From contig WRED01000006.1 in NCBI GenBank assembly GCA_009779495.1, forward strand, positions 1 to 57,966: DNA of 57,966 nucleotides. Reading direction: 5' to 3'. Below are positions 57,846 to 57,966 of this stretch, in pieces. Numbering within the stretch: the first letter of the stretch is position 1; each line of letters begins with the position of its first letter. Below the pieces are notes generated by a model. It worked only from the letters and a program-made list of their open reading frames with translations, searched no databases and was not told the origin of the DNA. The translations under genes were made by a program, and so were the position numbers. The stretch is from Oscillospiraceae bacterium (GTDB lineage Bacteria; Bacillota; Clostridia; Oscillospirales; Acutalibacteraceae).

Positions 57846-57966
57846 TAGATAGTGTCGACATGAGATTGACAAAGCAATATATTTATGATAATATAAGCTC
57901 ATAAAGTTATTGATTTGGAGTTGAGCTTATGAGCAAAGAACAATACCGACATGATGTTTCGGATGA
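57846..57966 (+). mobile_element. Left end of an IS5-family insertion sequence
   Basis: The left inverted repeat at 57846-57867 is the exact reverse complement of 101-122. A 61-base AT-rich leader and the transposase start follow. The window ends inside the element. Confidence 0.85.
57929..57966 (+). CDS. IS5-family transposase, N-terminal fragment
   Basis: ATG 57929 lies 8 bases after GGAG. Twelve codons are visible, reading MSKEQYRHDVSD, as in many IS5-family (IS427-like) transposases. The frame is open to the end of the window. It belongs to the same element family as the C-terminal fragment at 1-102, on the same strand. Confidence 0.75.
   Translation, partial: MSKEQYRHDVSD

Noticed and set aside
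1-57966. Whole window as a composite transposon between two IS5-family copies
   Set aside because: The ends carry IS copies in direct orientation, but the inside holds core genes such as metG, rpsB, tsf and acn. An assembly break at repeated IS copies explains this more simply.
1-57966. CRISPR arrays, tRNA or rRNA genes
   Set aside because: I found no regularly spaced repeats of CRISPR size and no cloverleaf or rRNA-like sequence by reading. A tRNA scan was not possible, so a missed tRNA cannot be fully excluded.

Overview
The window reads as a chromosomal segment of an anaerobic, low-oxygen-adapted Clostridia-type Firmicute. Signs are ribosome binding sites of the AGGAGG type, TTGACA/TATAAT promoters with 17-base spacers, frequent TTG starts, short lipoprotein signals, a desulfoferrodoxin, a SpoVB-type flippase and a G+C content that looks near 55%. 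Core genes (metG, mnmA, nadE, tsf, rpsB, acn, a secA homologue) show it is chromosome rather than plasmid or phage. I could not assign genus or species. Both ends lie inside copies of one IS5-family element in the same orientation: the first bases are the transposase C-terminus plus right inverted repeat, the last are the left inverted repeat plus transposase N-terminus. The window may therefore be an assembly unit that broke at a repeated IS.

Layout. 1-5.3 kb: IS end, ArsR/DUF2087 regulator, hydroxyacid dehydrogenase, a probable orphan type I antitoxin RNA, then metG-tatD-DUF3795. 5.3-8.8 kb (minus): secreted protein, then mnmA-GNAT-nadE. 8.8-10.2 kb: a MITE-like element abutting the ribosome binding site of a PHP-domain gene. 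10.2-19 kb (minus): rhomboid remnant, DUF5696 lipoprotein, YfcC-type transporter, DUF4474 protein, MacB-like permease and MacA-like adaptor with no ATPase gene. 19-22.4 kb: lipoprotein, a catalytically degenerate GDPD-like protein and a divergent glycerol-1-phosphate dehydrogenase. 22.4-28.1 kb: palindromic repeat, lipase-like lipoprotein, another lipoprotein, a flippase, desulfoferrodoxin. 28.1-35 kb (minus): rpsB-tsf-DUF6273, UPF0340, histidine phosphatase, ECF S component, YdcF, UroD-like methyltransferase, GNAT. 35-39.2 kb (minus): acn, a YefM/ParE toxin-antitoxin pair, icd, with a small XRE regulator upstream. 39.3-46.8 kb: secreted beta-helix-like protein, SecA2-like ATPase, DUF4874/DUF4832 protein, secreted phosphoesterase. 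47-51.7 kb (minus): tight operon of TPP enzyme, Gfo/Idh/MocA oxidoreductase, RpiB-type isomerase and a possibly KwaB-like protein. 51.9-58 kb: membrane phosphoesterase, a long structured leader, an Rrf2-type regulator, a 1222-residue InlB-repeat/SpaA surface protein, and the start of another exported-protein gene cut by the IS.

No single large unknown system stands out. The most notable items are the toxin-antitoxin pair translationally coupled into an acn-icd operon, the orphan antitoxin RNA with a toxin-tail remnant, a family of 7-bp-periodic intergenic repeats (TTAGANN) seen at six or more sites, the structured leader before the Rrf2/surface-protein genes, several enzyme homologues lacking catalytic residues, and the KwaB-like gene ending a carbohydrate operon. 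All assignments come from reading the sequence and from family knowledge; no database search was run.
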